Shown: positions 47,201 through 56,446, counted from the first letter of the stretch. The stretch: 64,000 nucleotides of DNA from Rhodococcus jostii NBRC 16295 (GCF_001894825.1 NZ_BCWY01000035.1:26626-90625), one strand, 5' to 3'. A program made the numbers and translations. Notes: a model not told the origin generated them from the letters alone.

Positions 47201-47587
47201 TCAGGCCTCCGCGCCGCGGTCGCCGGCCCTGGCAAGGACCCGGTTCAGGCGCTGCTGGGCAGCCTGCGCCGAACCCAGCCCGAGCGCCTCCGCGATGTGT
47301 GGCCAGGTCATCCCACTGCCCCGGGCAGCGAACAGCAGACCGGCCTCGATCTGGTCGAGCTCGACACGAGCGGACGACAGCAGCCGCAGCCCGGCCGAGA
47401 CAACCGACGGGTCCGTACCCTGCGCGTCGCGGCAGATCCATGCCGCGAACCTCACGAGGTCGGTGTCCGAAGGTGGCTGCCCGGTGTGCTCCCACGGGCG
47501 CCGCGCGAGCCGCGACGCACCGGCCTCGTTCATCGTCGTACGCGCCTGGTCGAGTTCGGCCGCGCGGGTCCGATCGTCGGTGGTCAC
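47201..47587 (-). CDS. Small helix-turn-helix protein
   Basis: 128 residues. The C-terminal part GMTWPHIAEALGLGSAQAAQQR resembles a helix-turn-helix of the sigma-region-4/LuxR type; the middle is helical. GTG 47587 is chosen because GGAG lies seven bases upstream; ATG 47605 lies inside a 31-bp palindrome and has no ribosome site. First gene of a three-gene operon with a three-base gap to the PEP-domain gene. Probably an autoregulator acting at the upstream palindrome. Confidence 0.65.
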   Translation of the reverse strand: MTTDDRTRAAELDQARTTMNEAGASRLARRPWEHTGQPPSDTDLVRFAAWICRDAQGTDPSVVSAGLRLLSSARVELDQIEAGLLFAARGSGMTWPHIAEALGLGSAQAAQQRLNRVLARAGDRGAEA

Positions 47588-47603
47588 CCGACCACTCCAC
47601 GTC

Positions 47604-47634
47604 ATCAACAGTGTGTTGTCAACATTCTGTTGAT
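47604..47634. promoter_or_regulatory. 31-bp palindrome upstream of the PEP-domain operon
   Basis: Outer arms ATCAACAG (47604-47611) and CTGTTGAT (47627-47634) and inner arms TGTTG-T-CAACA (47614-47624) form a nested, near-perfect inverted repeat. It contains a TTGACA hexamer on the minus strand and lies 17 bases before the chosen start, an operator position suited to repression. Confidence 0.7.
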
Positions 47635-47655
47635 ATTCGTGCTGTCGCGGCATCC

Positions 47656-48810
47656 TCAGCGAGCGAGGATCCCGGCGACGAAATCCTGCGCGTCCTGCTG
47701 CGACGCGCCGATCGTCCCGCGGTGATCGACGCCCTCGTACGTCCGGTACGTGAGCTCGTTCCCGTTGTCCTGCAGCGTCTTCACCATCAGATCCGTCGAC
47801 GGTTTGCTCACCACCAGGTCGCCGGAACTCTGCGCGACCAGCGTCGGGACCTGCACGTGGACCTTCGACGGCTCCTGCCGCACCAGGTAGTCGGTCAACG
47901 GCCCCAGGTCGGCGTCGGGACGGAAGACCTGACCGGCGCTCACGGGCGGCACCTTCCGGATGTCGTCGATACACCCCGTCCGCGCCGCCGTCAGCAGCGG
48001 TTGCGCCTGCTCCGTCAGCAACGCCGCCGCGTCGATGGCGGGGTCCGCGGCCTGCGCGCCGAGCAGTATCAGCGGCAGGAACGCCTCGGCCGCCTCGATA
48101 CCGGGAACACCCGAGCGGAAGTACTGCGGCGTCTGGTCGAGTCCGTTGCCGGGGGCGATCGCCACGGCACCACCGAGTTCCAGTTCCGGGGCACGCTCCC
48201 CCGCCTGTTCCGCGGTGAACAGCGCCGCCTGCCCGCCCTGGCTGTGACCGATCACGAACCACGTCGAGCCGACGGCCGGATCCATCGCACGGGCGGCGCG
48301 GACGATGTCGACGACGGCGTTCGCCTCGGTGTCGCCGTTGATGTACGGATGGATGCCCGGCGTGCCCAGACCCTGATAGTCGGTGCTCACCACCGCGTAT
48401 CCCTTCGCGACCCAGTCGTCGAGGGAGGCGTTCACCCCGGAGAGATAGCCGTGTGCGGGGCCGCCGGCGAAATCCGCGGACGGGGCGCAGGCGTCCGCGA
48501 CTCCCGTGGTGCCGTGCGCCCAGCTGATCACCGGGTACCCGCCCTCGGGCGCCGGTGTGCGGGGAATAGACACGGTGCCCGACACCACGACCGGCTCGCC
48601 GTTGCCGTCCTGCGACGCGTAGGTGATCACCTCGTTCCGCGCGGCACTCGGCAGTGCCGGACCGTCGTCGACGGACCGGGTCGACAGCAGTTGGCCAGGA
48701 CGGACTGCGGCCGGTTCGGTGGCAGTCTCGGAGGCCGCGGTGGAACAGGCAGTGCCGCCGAGGAGCACGAGCGCGGCTACCGCACCGATCCGGGCACGCG
48801 AGGTCGTCAC
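47656..48810 (-). CDS. Secretory lipase-like lipoprotein
   Basis: 384 residues. The N-terminus VAALVLLGGTACS is a signal peptide with a lipobox-like end. GHSQGGQ holds the catalytic Ser; YPVISWAHGTTG and the late Asp and His (GDLVV, DHRG) fit the secretory lipase (LIP) family of alpha/beta hydrolases. GTG overlaps the hsaC stop (GTGA), so it is co-transcribed with the ring-degradation genes. It may free steroid esters or conjugates outside the membrane. Confidence 0.82.
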   Translation of the reverse strand: MTTSRARIGAVAALVLLGGTACSTAASETATEPAAVRPGQLLSTRSVDDGPALPSAARNEVITYASQDGNGEPVVVSGTVSIPRTPAPEGGYPVISWAHGTTGVADACAPSADFAGGPAHGYLSGVNASLDDWVAKGYAVVSTDYQGLGTPGIHPYINGDTEANAVVDIVRAARAMDPAVGSTWFVIGHSQGGQAALFTAEQAGERAPELELGGAVAIAPGNGLDQTPQYFRSGVPGIEAAEAFLPLILLGAQAADPAIDAAALLTEQAQPLLTAARTGCIDDIRKVPPVSAGQVFRPDADLGPLTDYLVRQEPSKVHVQVPTLVAQSSGDLVVSKPSTDLMVKTLQDNGNELTYRTYEGVDHRGTIGASQQDAQDFVAGILAR

Positions 48811-49718
48811 GAGAACGCCGCCAGCGGCTCGGAACCCGACCAGTCGTGGCCCCAGTAGCTGTCCGCCGTGATTTCCTCTGCGGTGTAGTGCCTCTCGTCG
48901 ACGAGTATGCCCTCGGTGCCGAACTCGAGGTCCCAGCCGCCGGGGGCACGCACGTAGAACGACACCATGCGGTCGTTCGTGTGGCGGCCGAGCGTCGACG
49001 AGATCGAGAAGCCGAGCTTGCCGAGCCGGTCGAGTGCCTGGCCGACGGCGTCGAGCGTGTCGACCTCCGTCATCAGGTGCACCATCCCGGGTTCGCCGCT
49101 GTGCGGTGCGGGGCACAGCGCGAGACTGTGATGACGCTGGTTGACACCCATGAACCGCACACGGCGGGCCGGTCCCGGGGCATCGGCCGGTCCGAGCCGG
49201 ATCGCGCCGCGGGGCAGGAAGCCCAGCACCTCGGTGTAGAACGTGTAGGCCTCCTCGAACGCCGGCGTCGGCAGGACGACGTGGCCCAGCCCCTGCGCAC
49301 CGGTGACGAAGCGGCCGCCGTGCGGGGTGACGACCGGACTGTGGTCGAGTACCGGCCCGAAGAACACCTCCACCCGGGTGCCGGACGGATCGTCGAACGC
49401 GATCACCTGCTCGGCGTCCCGGTAGCGCGACTCCTCCTCCGACAGGACGTCGACCGCGACACCCGACTTCTCCACCTGCTCCCGCACCCACTGGAGGGCG
49501 AACTGGTCGCGCACCTCCCACCCCACGGCGAGCGCCGTGTCCGTGTCGCCCGGCAGGACGATCAGCCGCGACCGTCGCTCGTCGACGCGCAGATACAGGC
49601 CGCCGGGCTCGGGGCCGGAACCCACGGCCATGCCCAGCCCGTCCACCACCAGCTCACGCCAGCGTGGCACGTCCTTCGTCTGGATCCGCAGGTAGCCGAG
49701 CCCTCGAATGTCGGTCAT
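48807..49718 (-). CDS. hsaC: 3,4-DHSA extradiol dioxygenase
   Basis: Iron-dependent extradiol dioxygenase that cleaves the catechol A ring of 3,4-DHSA (4,5-extradiol). 303 residues in two vicinal-oxygen-chelate modules. Predicted Fe ligands are His146 (GLGHVVL), His214 (MVHLMTEVD) and Glu265 (WDLEFGTEG). Length and ligand spacing match HsaC. It follows the HsaA-like gene after a palindrome and overlaps the lipase gene by four bases. Confidence 0.9.
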   Translation of the reverse strand: MTDIRGLGYLRIQTKDVPRWRELVVDGLGMAVGSGPEPGGLYLRVDERRSRLIVLPGDTDTALAVGWEVRDQFALQWVREQVEKSGVAVDVLSEEESRYRDAEQVIAFDDPSGTRVEVFFGPVLDHSPVVTPHGGRFVTGAQGLGHVVLPTPAFEEAYTFYTEVLGFLPRGAIRLGPADAPGPARRVRFMGVNQRHHSLALCPAPHSGEPGMVHLMTEVDTLDAVGQALDRLGKLGFSISSTLGRHTNDRMVSFYVRAPGGWDLEFGTEGILVDERHYTAEEITADSYWGHDWSGSEPLAAFS

Positions 49719-49736
49719 GTGAAGTCCTTTCCTGGA

Positions 49737-49808
49737 GGCGGCTCCGCCACCCGTGCGCCTTTCTGGTAGCTGGAACTACCAAAAAGGCGCACGGGCGCGG
49801 AGCGCCTA
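49737..49808. repeat. Family P palindrome inside the hsa operon (copy 3)
   Basis: Arms CCGTGCGCCTTTCTGGTAG (from 49751) and ACTACC...CGCACGG pair over about 19 bases with one mismatch around a five-base loop, flanked by GGCGGCTCCGCC and GGAGCGCC outer arms. It runs into the stop codon of the HsaA-like gene and lies 19 bases before hsaC, unlike copies that sit between separate transcription units. Confidence 0.82.
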
Positions 49809-50984
49809 GATCATCGAGCGGTGGATGCCCTGGGGTTCGCCGCCGAGCTGGGTCAGAGCCGAGGAGTGGAAGATCGATCCGGGCACGTGGATGGCATGCG
49901 AGAGGCCGGCGTGGACGTCGCGCCAGAACCGCTGCATGGGTGTCTTCAGTTGCAGCGCACCGCCACCGGAGCGGGCGAAGATCTCGTCCACGGCGCGGAC
50001 CACCCGCCAGGCGGCGGCCGTCTGGGTGCGACGACCGATCGACCGCAGTTCGAACGACACCTCCTGGCCCTTCTCGGTCATGTCCCAGAACCGGTCGACC
50101 GTCTCCAGGATCGCTGCGCGGGACGCCGCGATTTCCGCAGCCGCCTCGCCGATCGCGAACAGCACGTACGGGTCTTCCTTGATCGCGGTGCCGGAGACGG
50201 TGATGCGTTCGCGTTGCGCGTTCAGGTGGCAGGCCAGTGCACCCTCGGCGATGCCGATGAGCGAGGACGTGATGCCGAGCGGGAAGATGCACGAGAACGG
50301 GAAGTTGTAGAGCGTCTGGGTGCGTCCGAACTCCTTCGGCGCGGACCCGTCGAACACCTTGTCGGCCTGCAGGGTCCGGTGCTGCGGGATGAACGCGTCC
50401 TTCACGATCAGGTCCTTCGACCCCGTGCCCCGCAACCCGACGACGTTCCAGCTGTCCTGGTCGATGTCGTAGTCCGAGCGCGGGAGCAGCACGTGCAGGA
50501 TCTTCGGGGGCATCACCCGGTTGCCGTCCCGGTCGCCGACCGCGGCGCCGATCATAATCCACCCGCAGTGGTCGGTGCCCGACGAGAACGACCACCGACC
50601 CTTGAGGACGTACCCGCCGTCGACGGGCGTCGCGACCCCCATCGGCGCGTACGGCGAAGCCATCCACATGTCGGAGTCCTCGCCCCACACCTCGTCCTGC
50701 GCTGTGCGGTCGAAGAACGCCAGTTCCCACGGGTGGACGCCGACGATGCCGCTGACCCAGCCCGCGGCCCCGTCGATGGCGCCGATGCCCATCGCGGTCT
50801 CCGCGAACTCGCGCGGGTGGGATTCGTAGCCGCCGTATTCCTTGGGCTGCAGCATCCGCATCACGCCGGAGTCGCGCAACCTTTTCGCGGACGTGTCCGA
50901 CAGGCGCATCAACTTGTCGCCTTCGGCGCCTTCCGCGCGGATCTCGTCCGCGTACTGTTCGATCCTGTCAAGAACCTGGCCCAT
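49806..50984 (-). CDS. HsaA-like flavin-dependent monooxygenase paralogue
   Basis: 392 residues of the same acyl-CoA-dehydrogenase-fold monooxygenase group as HsaA. GWVSGIVGVHPWELAFFD, WSFSSGTDHCGW, VVGLRGTGSKDLIV and RFWRDVHAGLSHAIHV are shared in outline, but VCGSTGW is IDGAAGW, SSGCEHASW is SSGTDHCGW, and the C-terminus lacks FGLP. It occupies the classic hsaA place beside hsaC, while the better HsaA match is at 37952. It may hydroxylate another seco-steroid intermediate or be an alternative HsaA. Confidence 0.75.
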   Translation of the reverse strand: MGQVLDRIEQYADEIRAEGAEGDKLMRLSDTSAKRLRDSGVMRMLQPKEYGGYESHPREFAETAMGIGAIDGAAGWVSGIVGVHPWELAFFDRTAQDEVWGEDSDMWMASPYAPMGVATPVDGGYVLKGRWSFSSGTDHCGWIMIGAAVGDRDGNRVMPPKILHVLLPRSDYDIDQDSWNVVGLRGTGSKDLIVKDAFIPQHRTLQADKVFDGSAPKEFGRTQTLYNFPFSCIFPLGITSSLIGIAEGALACHLNAQRERITVSGTAIKEDPYVLFAIGEAAAEIAASRAAILETVDRFWDMTEKGQEVSFELRSIGRRTQTAAAWRVVRAVDEIFARSGGGALQLKTPMQRFWRDVHAGLSHAIHVPGSIFHSSALTQLGGEPQGIHRSMI

Positions 50985-51024
50985 GATGATCTCGGCTTTC
51001 TGGTGTGGGTGCCCGGCGAAACGC

Positions 51025-52083
51025 CTAGGCGGACTTCTTCTCGGCCACTGCGGTTTCCGCGGACTGCCGGTCCGCGAGGCCGAGGGCGATCTCGATCAGC
51101 TGGTCCTCCTGACCACCGACCAGCTTGCGCCGGCCGGCCTCGATGAGGATCTCCGCACCGGACACGCCGTACCTGCGGGCGTGCGAGTCGGCGTGCTTGA
51201 GGAAACTGGAGTACACCCCCGCGTAGCCCATCGTCAGCGACAGCCGGTCGAGCAGGCAGTCGCCGTCCATGATCGGCCGGACGACGTCCTCGGCGGCGTC
51301 GATGATCTTCAGAGTGTCGATGCCCGTCCGGATTCCGAGTTTCTCGGTGACGGCGGCGAACGCCTCGACCGGGGTGTTGCCCGCGCCGGCACCGAAACGC
51401 CGGGTGGAGCCGTCGATCTGCAGGGCGCCGGCTTCGACGGCGAGCACCGAGTTGGCGACGCCGAGGCCGAGGTTCTCGTGACCGTGGAAGCCGACCTGTG
51501 CGTCGTCGCCGAGTTCGGCTACCAGCGCGGACACACGGTCGCTGACGGCGTTCATGATCAGCGCCCCGGCCGAGTCGACCACGTAGACGCACTGGCAGCC
51601 GGCGTCGGCCATGATCCGGGCCTGCTGCGCGAGCACCTCGGGGGGTTGGCTGTGCGACATCATGAGGAACCCGACCGTCTCCAGCCCGAGGTCGCGGGCG
51701 AGCCCGAAATGCTGCACGGAGATGTCGGCTTCGGTGCAGTGCGTGGCGATGCGGCAGATGCTCGCGCCGTTGTCCGCGGCCTCGCGGATGTCGGATTGCA
51801 CACCCAGACCGGGGAGCATGAGGAACGCGATCTTCGCCCGTTCCGCGGTCTCCACGGCGGCCTTGATCAGCTCCTGCTCCGGGGTGTGGCTGAAGCCGTA
51901 GTTGAACGAGGAACCGCCGAGTCCGTCGCCGTGGGTGACCTCGATGACCGGAACCCCGGCGGCGTCGAGCGCCCCGACGATGGAGCGGACGTGTTCGACG
52001 GTGAACTGGTGTCGCTTGGCGTGGGAGCCGTCGCGCAGCGACGAATCCGTCACCCGGATGTCGAGATCAGCACTGTAGGGCAT
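51025..52083 (-). CDS. hsaF: 4-hydroxy-2-oxovalerate/hexanoate aldolase
   Basis: Cleaves the 4-hydroxy-2-oxo acid from ring A to pyruvate and an aldehyde. 352 residues. [18 protein letters not shown] holds the catalytic Arg-Asp, [14 protein letters not shown] the metal-binding His pair, and [10 protein letters not shown] a conserved loop. It forms a channelled complex with HsaG, the next gene upstream (35-base gap). AAGGAATACC precedes the ATG. Homologous to BphI/MhpE/DmpG; assignment to steroids rests on operon context. Confidence 0.9.
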   Translation of the reverse strand: MPYSADLDIRVTDSSLRDGSHAKRHQFTVEHVRSIVGALDAAGVPVIEVTHGDGLGGSSFNYGFSHTPEQELIKAAVETAERAKIAFLMLPGLGVQSDIREAADNGASICRIATHCTEADISVQHFGLARDLGLETVGFLMMSHSQPPEVLAQQARIMADAGCQCVYVVDSAGALIMNAVSDRVSALVAELGDDAQVGFHGHENLGLGVANSVLAVEAGALQIDGSTRRFGAGAGNTPVEAFAAVTEKLGIRTGIDTLKIIDAAEDVVRPIMDGDCLLDRLSLTMGYAGVYSSFLKHADSHARRYGVSGAEILIEAGRRKLVGGQEDQLIEIALGLADRQSAETAVAEKKSA

Positions 52084-52118
52084 CGGTATTCCTTCGAAGA
52101 GTGAGTGGGCGGACGCGC

Positions 52119-53021
52119 TCAGACGCTTGCGCCGAGGATCTGCGTCGCGAAGCTCTCGCCGACCTTGGTGGCGGCGGCGGTCATGATGTCGAGGTTGCCG
52201 GAGTACGGCGGCAGGAAGTCGCCGGCGCCCTCGACCTCGAGGAAGATGCCGACCCGTGCGAGTCCGCCGCTGATCGGCGTCGGGTCGTCGAACTGCGGTT
52301 CGGCGCGCAACCGGTAGCCGGGGACGTACGCCTGCACGGACGCCGCGACGTCGTGGATGGACGCGGTGATCGCGTCCCGGTCGGCGTCGGCGGGGATGGA
52401 GCAGAACACGGTGTCCTTCATGAACATCGGCGGTTCGGCCGGGTTCAGGATGATGATCGCCTTGCCCTTCTTCGCCCCGCCGATCGTCTCGATGCCGCGG
52501 CTCGTGGTGATCGTGAACTCGTCGATGTTCGCGCGGGTGCCGGGACCGGCCGACGGCGACGCCACGCTGGCGACGATCTCGGCGTACGCCACGTCGGTGA
52601 TCCGGGAGACGGCGTGGACCATGGGGATGGTCGCCTGGCCGCCGCACGTGATGAGGTTGACGTTCGGTGCGGTCCGGTGCTCACCCATGTTCACGGCGGG
52701 CACGACGGCCGGTCCGAGCGCGGCCGGGGTGAGGTCGACGGCCTGGATGCCGAGTTCCCGGTAGCGGGGGGCGTTCGCCCGGTGCACGTACGCGGACGTG
52801 GCCTCGAACACGATGTCGGGACGCTCGTCCTGGGCGAGCAGCCAGTCGACGCCCTCGGCGCTGGCGATCACGCCCCGGTCGGCGGCGCGTCGGAGTCCCT
52901 CGCTCTCGGGGTCGACGCCGATCATCCAGCGCGGTTCGATGATCTCCGAGCGGAGAAGCTTGTACAGGAGGTCGGTGCCGATGTTGCCGGATCCGACGAT
53001 CGCGGCGAGAGCCTTGGTCAC
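52119..53021 (-). CDS. hsaG: Acylating acetaldehyde/propanal dehydrogenase
   Basis: 300 residues. Converts the aldehyde from HsaF to acetyl- or propionyl-CoA with NAD and Co[16 protein letters not shown] is the NAD motif; catalytic Cys126 is in [11 protein letters not shown]. The start is the GTG of [10 protein letters not shown]. Gene order hsaE-hsaG-hsaF matches the steroid A-ring meta-cleavage operon. For ring A of steroids the product is expected to be propionyl-CoA. Confidence 0.92.
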   Translation of the reverse strand: MTKALAAIVGSGNIGTDLLYKLLRSEIIEPRWMIGVDPESEGLRRAADRGVIASAEGVDWLLAQDERPDIVFEATSAYVHRANAPRYRELGIQAVDLTPAALGPAVVPAVNMGEHRTAPNVNLITCGGQATIPMVHAVSRITDVAYAEIVASVASPSAGPGTRANIDEFTITTSRGIETIGGAKKGKAIIILNPAEPPMFMKDTVFCSIPADADRDAITASIHDVAASVQAYVPGYRLRAEPQFDDPTPISGGLARVGIFLEVEGAGDFLPPYSGNLDIMTAAATKVGESFATQILGASV

Positions 53022-53032
53022 AATTGTCGCCT

Positions 53033-53818
53033 TTACTTGAATTCTACTGATACGGAACCGATGTCACTGAAGTCGGCGCGGAACACGTCACCGGGTCGGG
53101 CGTCGATTGCGCGGGTGCACGAACCGGGCAGGATCACGTGACCGGCCTCCAGTCGCACCCCGAAACTCGCGACCTTCCGCGCCAGCCAGGCCACGGCCTT
53201 CGTGGGGTTGCCGAGCACAGCCGACGCCTCGCCCCGTGCGATCTCCTCGTCGCCCTGGAAGAGCACCGCGGAGATTCCACCGATGTCGACCTTCGACGGT
53301 TCCACACGTCCGGCGCCGAGGATCACGCCGGCCGACGACGCGTTGTCGGCGATCGTGTCGGCGAGCCCGATCTTCCAGTCCGTGATGCGGGAGTCGATCA
53401 GTTCGATACTGGGAACGATGTATTCGGTGGCCGCGAGTACGTCCGCCTCGGCGCACCCCTCGCCCGGTAGCGTCGCGCCGAGGACGTACCCGATCTCCAC
53501 CTCGATGCGCGGGTAGCAGAACTGCGCGGCGTCGATCGGGGTCCCCTCCGCGTACACCATGCTCGACAGCAGATGTCCGTAGTCGGGCTCGTCGACGCCC
53601 ATCATCTTCTGCATGACCTCGGACGACAGGCCGACCTTGTGGCCGTACACCGTCTCCCCCGCGGCCAGTCGCTCGCGGATGTTCAGCAGCGCGATCTCGT
53701 ACGCGTCGACGACGTCAATGTCCGGAAACACAGTGGTCAGCGGGTCGATCGGCGCGCGGTCCCGTTCGGCGTTCCGCAGGAGGTGGGCGGCGGACAGTCG
53801 TTGCGCATCGCTCAGCAT
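53033..53818 (-). CDS. hsaE: 2-hydroxypenta/hexa-2,4-dienoate hydratase
   Basis: 261 residues. Adds water to the HsaD product 2-hydroxyhexa-2,4-dienoate to form 4-hydroxy-2-oxohexanoate. Family motifs: [37 protein letters not shown] and ASSAGVILG, as in MhpD/BphH hydratases. ATG 53818 sits in the kstD stop (TGATG); GTG 53821 is one codon earlier. Eleven bases separate it from hsaG. Confidence 0.92.
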   Translation of the reverse strand: MLSDAQRLSAAHLLRNAERDRAPIDPLTTVFPDIDVVDAYEIALLNIRERLAAGETVYGHKVGLSSEVMQKMMGVDEPDYGHLLSSMVYAEGTPIDAAQFCYPRIEVEIGYVLGATLPGEGCAEADVLAATEYIVPSIELIDSRITDWKIGLADTIADNASSAGVILGAGRVEPSKVDIGGISAVLFQGDEEIARGEASAVLGNPTKAVAWLARKVASFGVRLEAGHVILPGSCTRAIDARPGDVFRADFSDIGSVSVEFK

Positions 53819-55530
53819 CACGCCACCTCTCCCGCACGTGAGTGGTGTCGTGTGTCCGGGGACGCATTGCCACTCACGTGGGCGACGTGCTGCGCGGCGA
53901 TGTAGCCGAACACCATCGCGGGACCGATGGTCGCGCCGGCGCCGGCGTATTCGTTGCCCATCACCGACGCCGACGTGTTGCCGGTGGCGTACAGGCCGTC
54001 GATGACGGAACCGTCCTCACGGAGCACCCGCGCGTCGGCGTCGGTGACGAGACCACCCTTGGTGCCCAGGTCGCCGGCCTCGCAGCGGATCGCGTAGAAC
54101 GGTCCCTGCGTGATCTCGTCGAGGCACGGGTTCTTCATCGTCGGGTCGCCGTAGTAACGGTCGTAGGCGCTGTCGCCGCGACCGAAGTCCTCGTCCTTGC
54201 CGGTGCGGGCGAATCCGTTGAACCGGTCGATGGTCGCGACGAGGGTGTCGGCCTTGACGCCGATCGCGTCCGCGAGGTCGCGCAGCGTGTCCGCCTTGTG
54301 CACCACCCCGGAGTCGTAGAACCCCTGCGGGAACGGCACACCCGGCAGTACCTGCGCGAACGGGTACCGCGACTTCGCCTTGCCGTCCATCACGAACCAC
54401 GCGGGGACGTGTCCGCCGCTCAGTTGGTCGTGCACGAAGTTCACGTACGGCGACGACTCGTTGGTGAAGCGCTCGCCCCGGCCGTCGACGATCACCGACG
54501 GCGGAATGCACCGCTCCGACACGAGCGGGATCACGGCGCCCATCGGGTGGAACACCGACGGCATCCACCAGGCGTCGTCCATGAGGTCGACTGCTGCGCC
54601 GAGCTTCTGGCCCGCGACGATGCCGTCGCCGGTGTTCTCCCGGGCGCCGGCGCTGACGTCCGGGACGCCGTGTTTGGGCAGGTACTTCGCGCGCATGTCC
54701 TGGTTGTGGTCGAAGCCGCCGGTCGCGAGCAGCACACCGCGACGCGCGCCGATCCGGATCGTCTGCCCGTCACGCTCGGCGAGCACGCCCACGACCGCGC
54801 CGGTTCCGTCGACGATCAGTTCCGTCATCGCCGTCTTCAGCCACAGTGGCACCCCGGCATCCTGGAGGACCATGCGCATCCGTGCCACGAGTGCGCGTCC
54901 ACCGGTGGCCATGTGGCGCCGGCGGATCACGTTGGACGCCACCCGCCAGGCCGCCACCAGTGACGCCTTCCGTCCCTTCCAGGTGCGCTTGACCATGGCG
55001 AGGTCGTGATAGTCCTTGGACGTGACCCACAGTCCCAGCGGGCCCTTCATGCTGTTCGGACGCTGGAACTGCTCGTCCTCCTTCAGCGCCCGGGTGTCGA
55101 ACGGCGTGCATTCGATGGTGCGCCCCAGCGGGCGGCCGCCCTCGTATTCCGGGTGGTAGTCGGAGTAGCCCTTCACCCAGTAGAGCTTCATGTGCGGGCT
55201 GCGGCCCAGGAGTTCCATCAGCTCGGGACCCTTGTCGACGAACGCGTCGAGGCGGTCGGCGGGAACGGTGCCCTCGGTGATGATGTCGAGGTAGCGGCGG
55301 ATCGATTCCCGGGAGTCGACCACACCCTTCTCCCGCAGTGTCGGCGCGTTGGGGATCCAGATTCCGCCTCCGGAGATGGCGGTGGATCCGCCGAATGTCG
55401 CGCCCTTGTCGATGACGAGGGTGTCGATGCCCCGGTGGGCGGCGGTGATCGCCGCGGCCATGCCGCCGCCACCGCTGCCGACGACGAGGAAATCGACTGT
55501 GGTGTCGAAGGTTTCTTCGGTGCCGCTCAT
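53818..55530 (-). CDS. kstD: 3-ketosteroid dehydrogenase, M. tuberculosis KstD type
   Basis: 570-residue FAD steroid dehydrogenase. DFLVVGSGGGGMAAAITAAHRG is the FAD motif; STAISGGGIWIPN, VKGYSDYHPEYEGGRP (Tyr125 region), ESSPYVNF and NTSASVMGNEYAGAGATIGPA carry the expected active-site Tyr and Gly positions, with YAGAG in place of YPGPG. It is embedded between hsaD (ATGA overlap) and hsaE (TGATG). The KstD1-type copy at 36413 differs in length and sequence, so the two may act on different substrates or double bonds. Confidence 0.85.
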   Translation of the reverse strand: MSGTEETFDTTVDFLVVGSGGGGMAAAITAAHRGIDTLVIDKGATFGGSTAISGGGIWIPNAPTLREKGVVDSRESIRRYLDIITEGTVPADRLDAFVDKGPELMELLGRSPHMKLYWVKGYSDYHPEYEGGRPLGRTIECTPFDTRALKEDEQFQRPNSMKGPLGLWVTSKDYHDLAMVKRTWKGRKASLVAAWRVASNVIRRRHMATGGRALVARMRMVLQDAGVPLWLKTAMTELIVDGTGAVVGVLAERDGQTIRIGARRGVLLATGGFDHNQDMRAKYLPKHGVPDVSAGARENTGDGIVAGQKLGAAVDLMDDAWWMPSVFHPMGAVIPLVSERCIPPSVIVDGRGERFTNESSPYVNFVHDQLSGGHVPAWFVMDGKAKSRYPFAQVLPGVPFPQGFYDSGVVHKADTLRDLADAIGVKADTLVATIDRFNGFARTGKDEDFGRGDSAYDRYYGDPTMKNPCLDEITQGPFYAIRCEAGDLGTKGGLVTDADARVLREDGSVIDGLYATGNTSASVMGNEYAGAGATIGPAMVFGYIAAQHVAHVSGNASPDTRHHSRAGEVA

Positions 55531-56402
55531 CGTCCGCTGCCGTCCTTGCGGAGGAGGAACGCGAGGACGGCACTCTCGAACGCCGTCTTCTGCTCGATCA
55601 TTGCCCAGTGTCCGCAGTTGGGGAACACGTGCAGTTCCGCCTTGGGGATCAACCGCATCGGGATGATCGCCATGTCCATCGGGCTGACCCTGTCGTCGCG
55701 ACCCCACGTGAGCAGTGTCGGCGCCTTCACCTTGTGCAGCTGAGCCCAGTACGGGGTCGCGTCGGACTCGAGTGCGGCCCGGGTGCCGGCCTCGAACGCC
55801 GCCTTGCTGTACATCTTGCGGGCGCTGGCGAGAGTGCCGGGATCGGTGGCCTGCGTCCAGCGTTCCTCGATCAGCTCCTCCGTGACCATGGCCGGGTCGA
55901 ACACCATGGAGTGCAGCCACTCGATCAGCCGTTCGCGTGTGGGGTCGTCCGTGAACTCCATCAGGAGGTTGATGCCCTCACCGGGGCCGGGGCTGAAGAG
56001 GTTCTTGCCGATGCCGCCGATGGTGATCAGCTTGCTCACCCGGTCGGGGTGCGCGATGGCGAACTGGGTGGCGACGATGCCGCCCATCGAGTTTCCGAGT
56101 ACCGCGACCTCGTCGAGTCCGAGCCCGTCGAGGAAGCGGAGTACCGCGTCGCCGGCGGTGAGCATCGGATGACCGCCGAAGTCGTCGCTGACCCCGAATC
56201 CCGGGAACTCCAGGATGAAGGTGCGGAAGTGCTCGGCGAAGACGCCGAGGTTGCCGCGGAAGTTGCGCCATCCCGTCACGCCGGGGCCGGAGCCGTGCAG
56301 CAGCAGAAGCGGCGGGCCGTCGCCGGCCTCGTGGTAGCGAAGCACGCCGAGGTCGGTCTTCAGCTCCTTCAGGGTGCCCTCGTAACTCGAGTCAGTCGTC
56401 AT
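55527..56402 (-). CDS. hsaD: Meta-cleavage product hydrolase
   Basis: 291-residue alpha/beta hydrolase that splits the carbon-carbon bond of the HsaC product (4,9-DSHA) to a hexadienoate and HIP. LLLHGSGPGVTGWRNF is the oxyanion stretch, Ser105 in GNSMGG, Asp in GRDDRVSPMD (236/237) and His265 in NCGHWAMIEQ. It is the first gene of the long minus-strand hsa operon and overlaps kstD by four bases. Divergent from hsaB. Confidence 0.92.
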   Translation of the reverse strand: MTTDSSYEGTLKELKTDLGVLRYHEAGDGPPLLLLHGSGPGVTGWRNFRGNLGVFAEHFRTFILEFPGFGVSDDFGGHPMLTAGDAVLRFLDGLGLDEVAVLGNSMGGIVATQFAIAHPDRVSKLITIGGIGKNLFSPGPGEGINLLMEFTDDPTRERLIEWLHSMVFDPAMVTEELIEERWTQATDPGTLASARKMYSKAAFEAGTRAALESDATPYWAQLHKVKAPTLLTWGRDDRVSPMDMAIIPMRLIPKAELHVFPNCGHWAMIEQKTAFESAVLAFLLRKDGSGR

Positions 56403-56446
56403 GGTCGATCACGTTGCCAGCGCGTCCGCGACTCGGACAGGAGCGA

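Noticed and set aside
49737..49808. Insertion sequence end or attachment site
   Set aside because: No transposase or integrase gene, no flanking direct repeat; it belongs to a palindrome family at gene ends.
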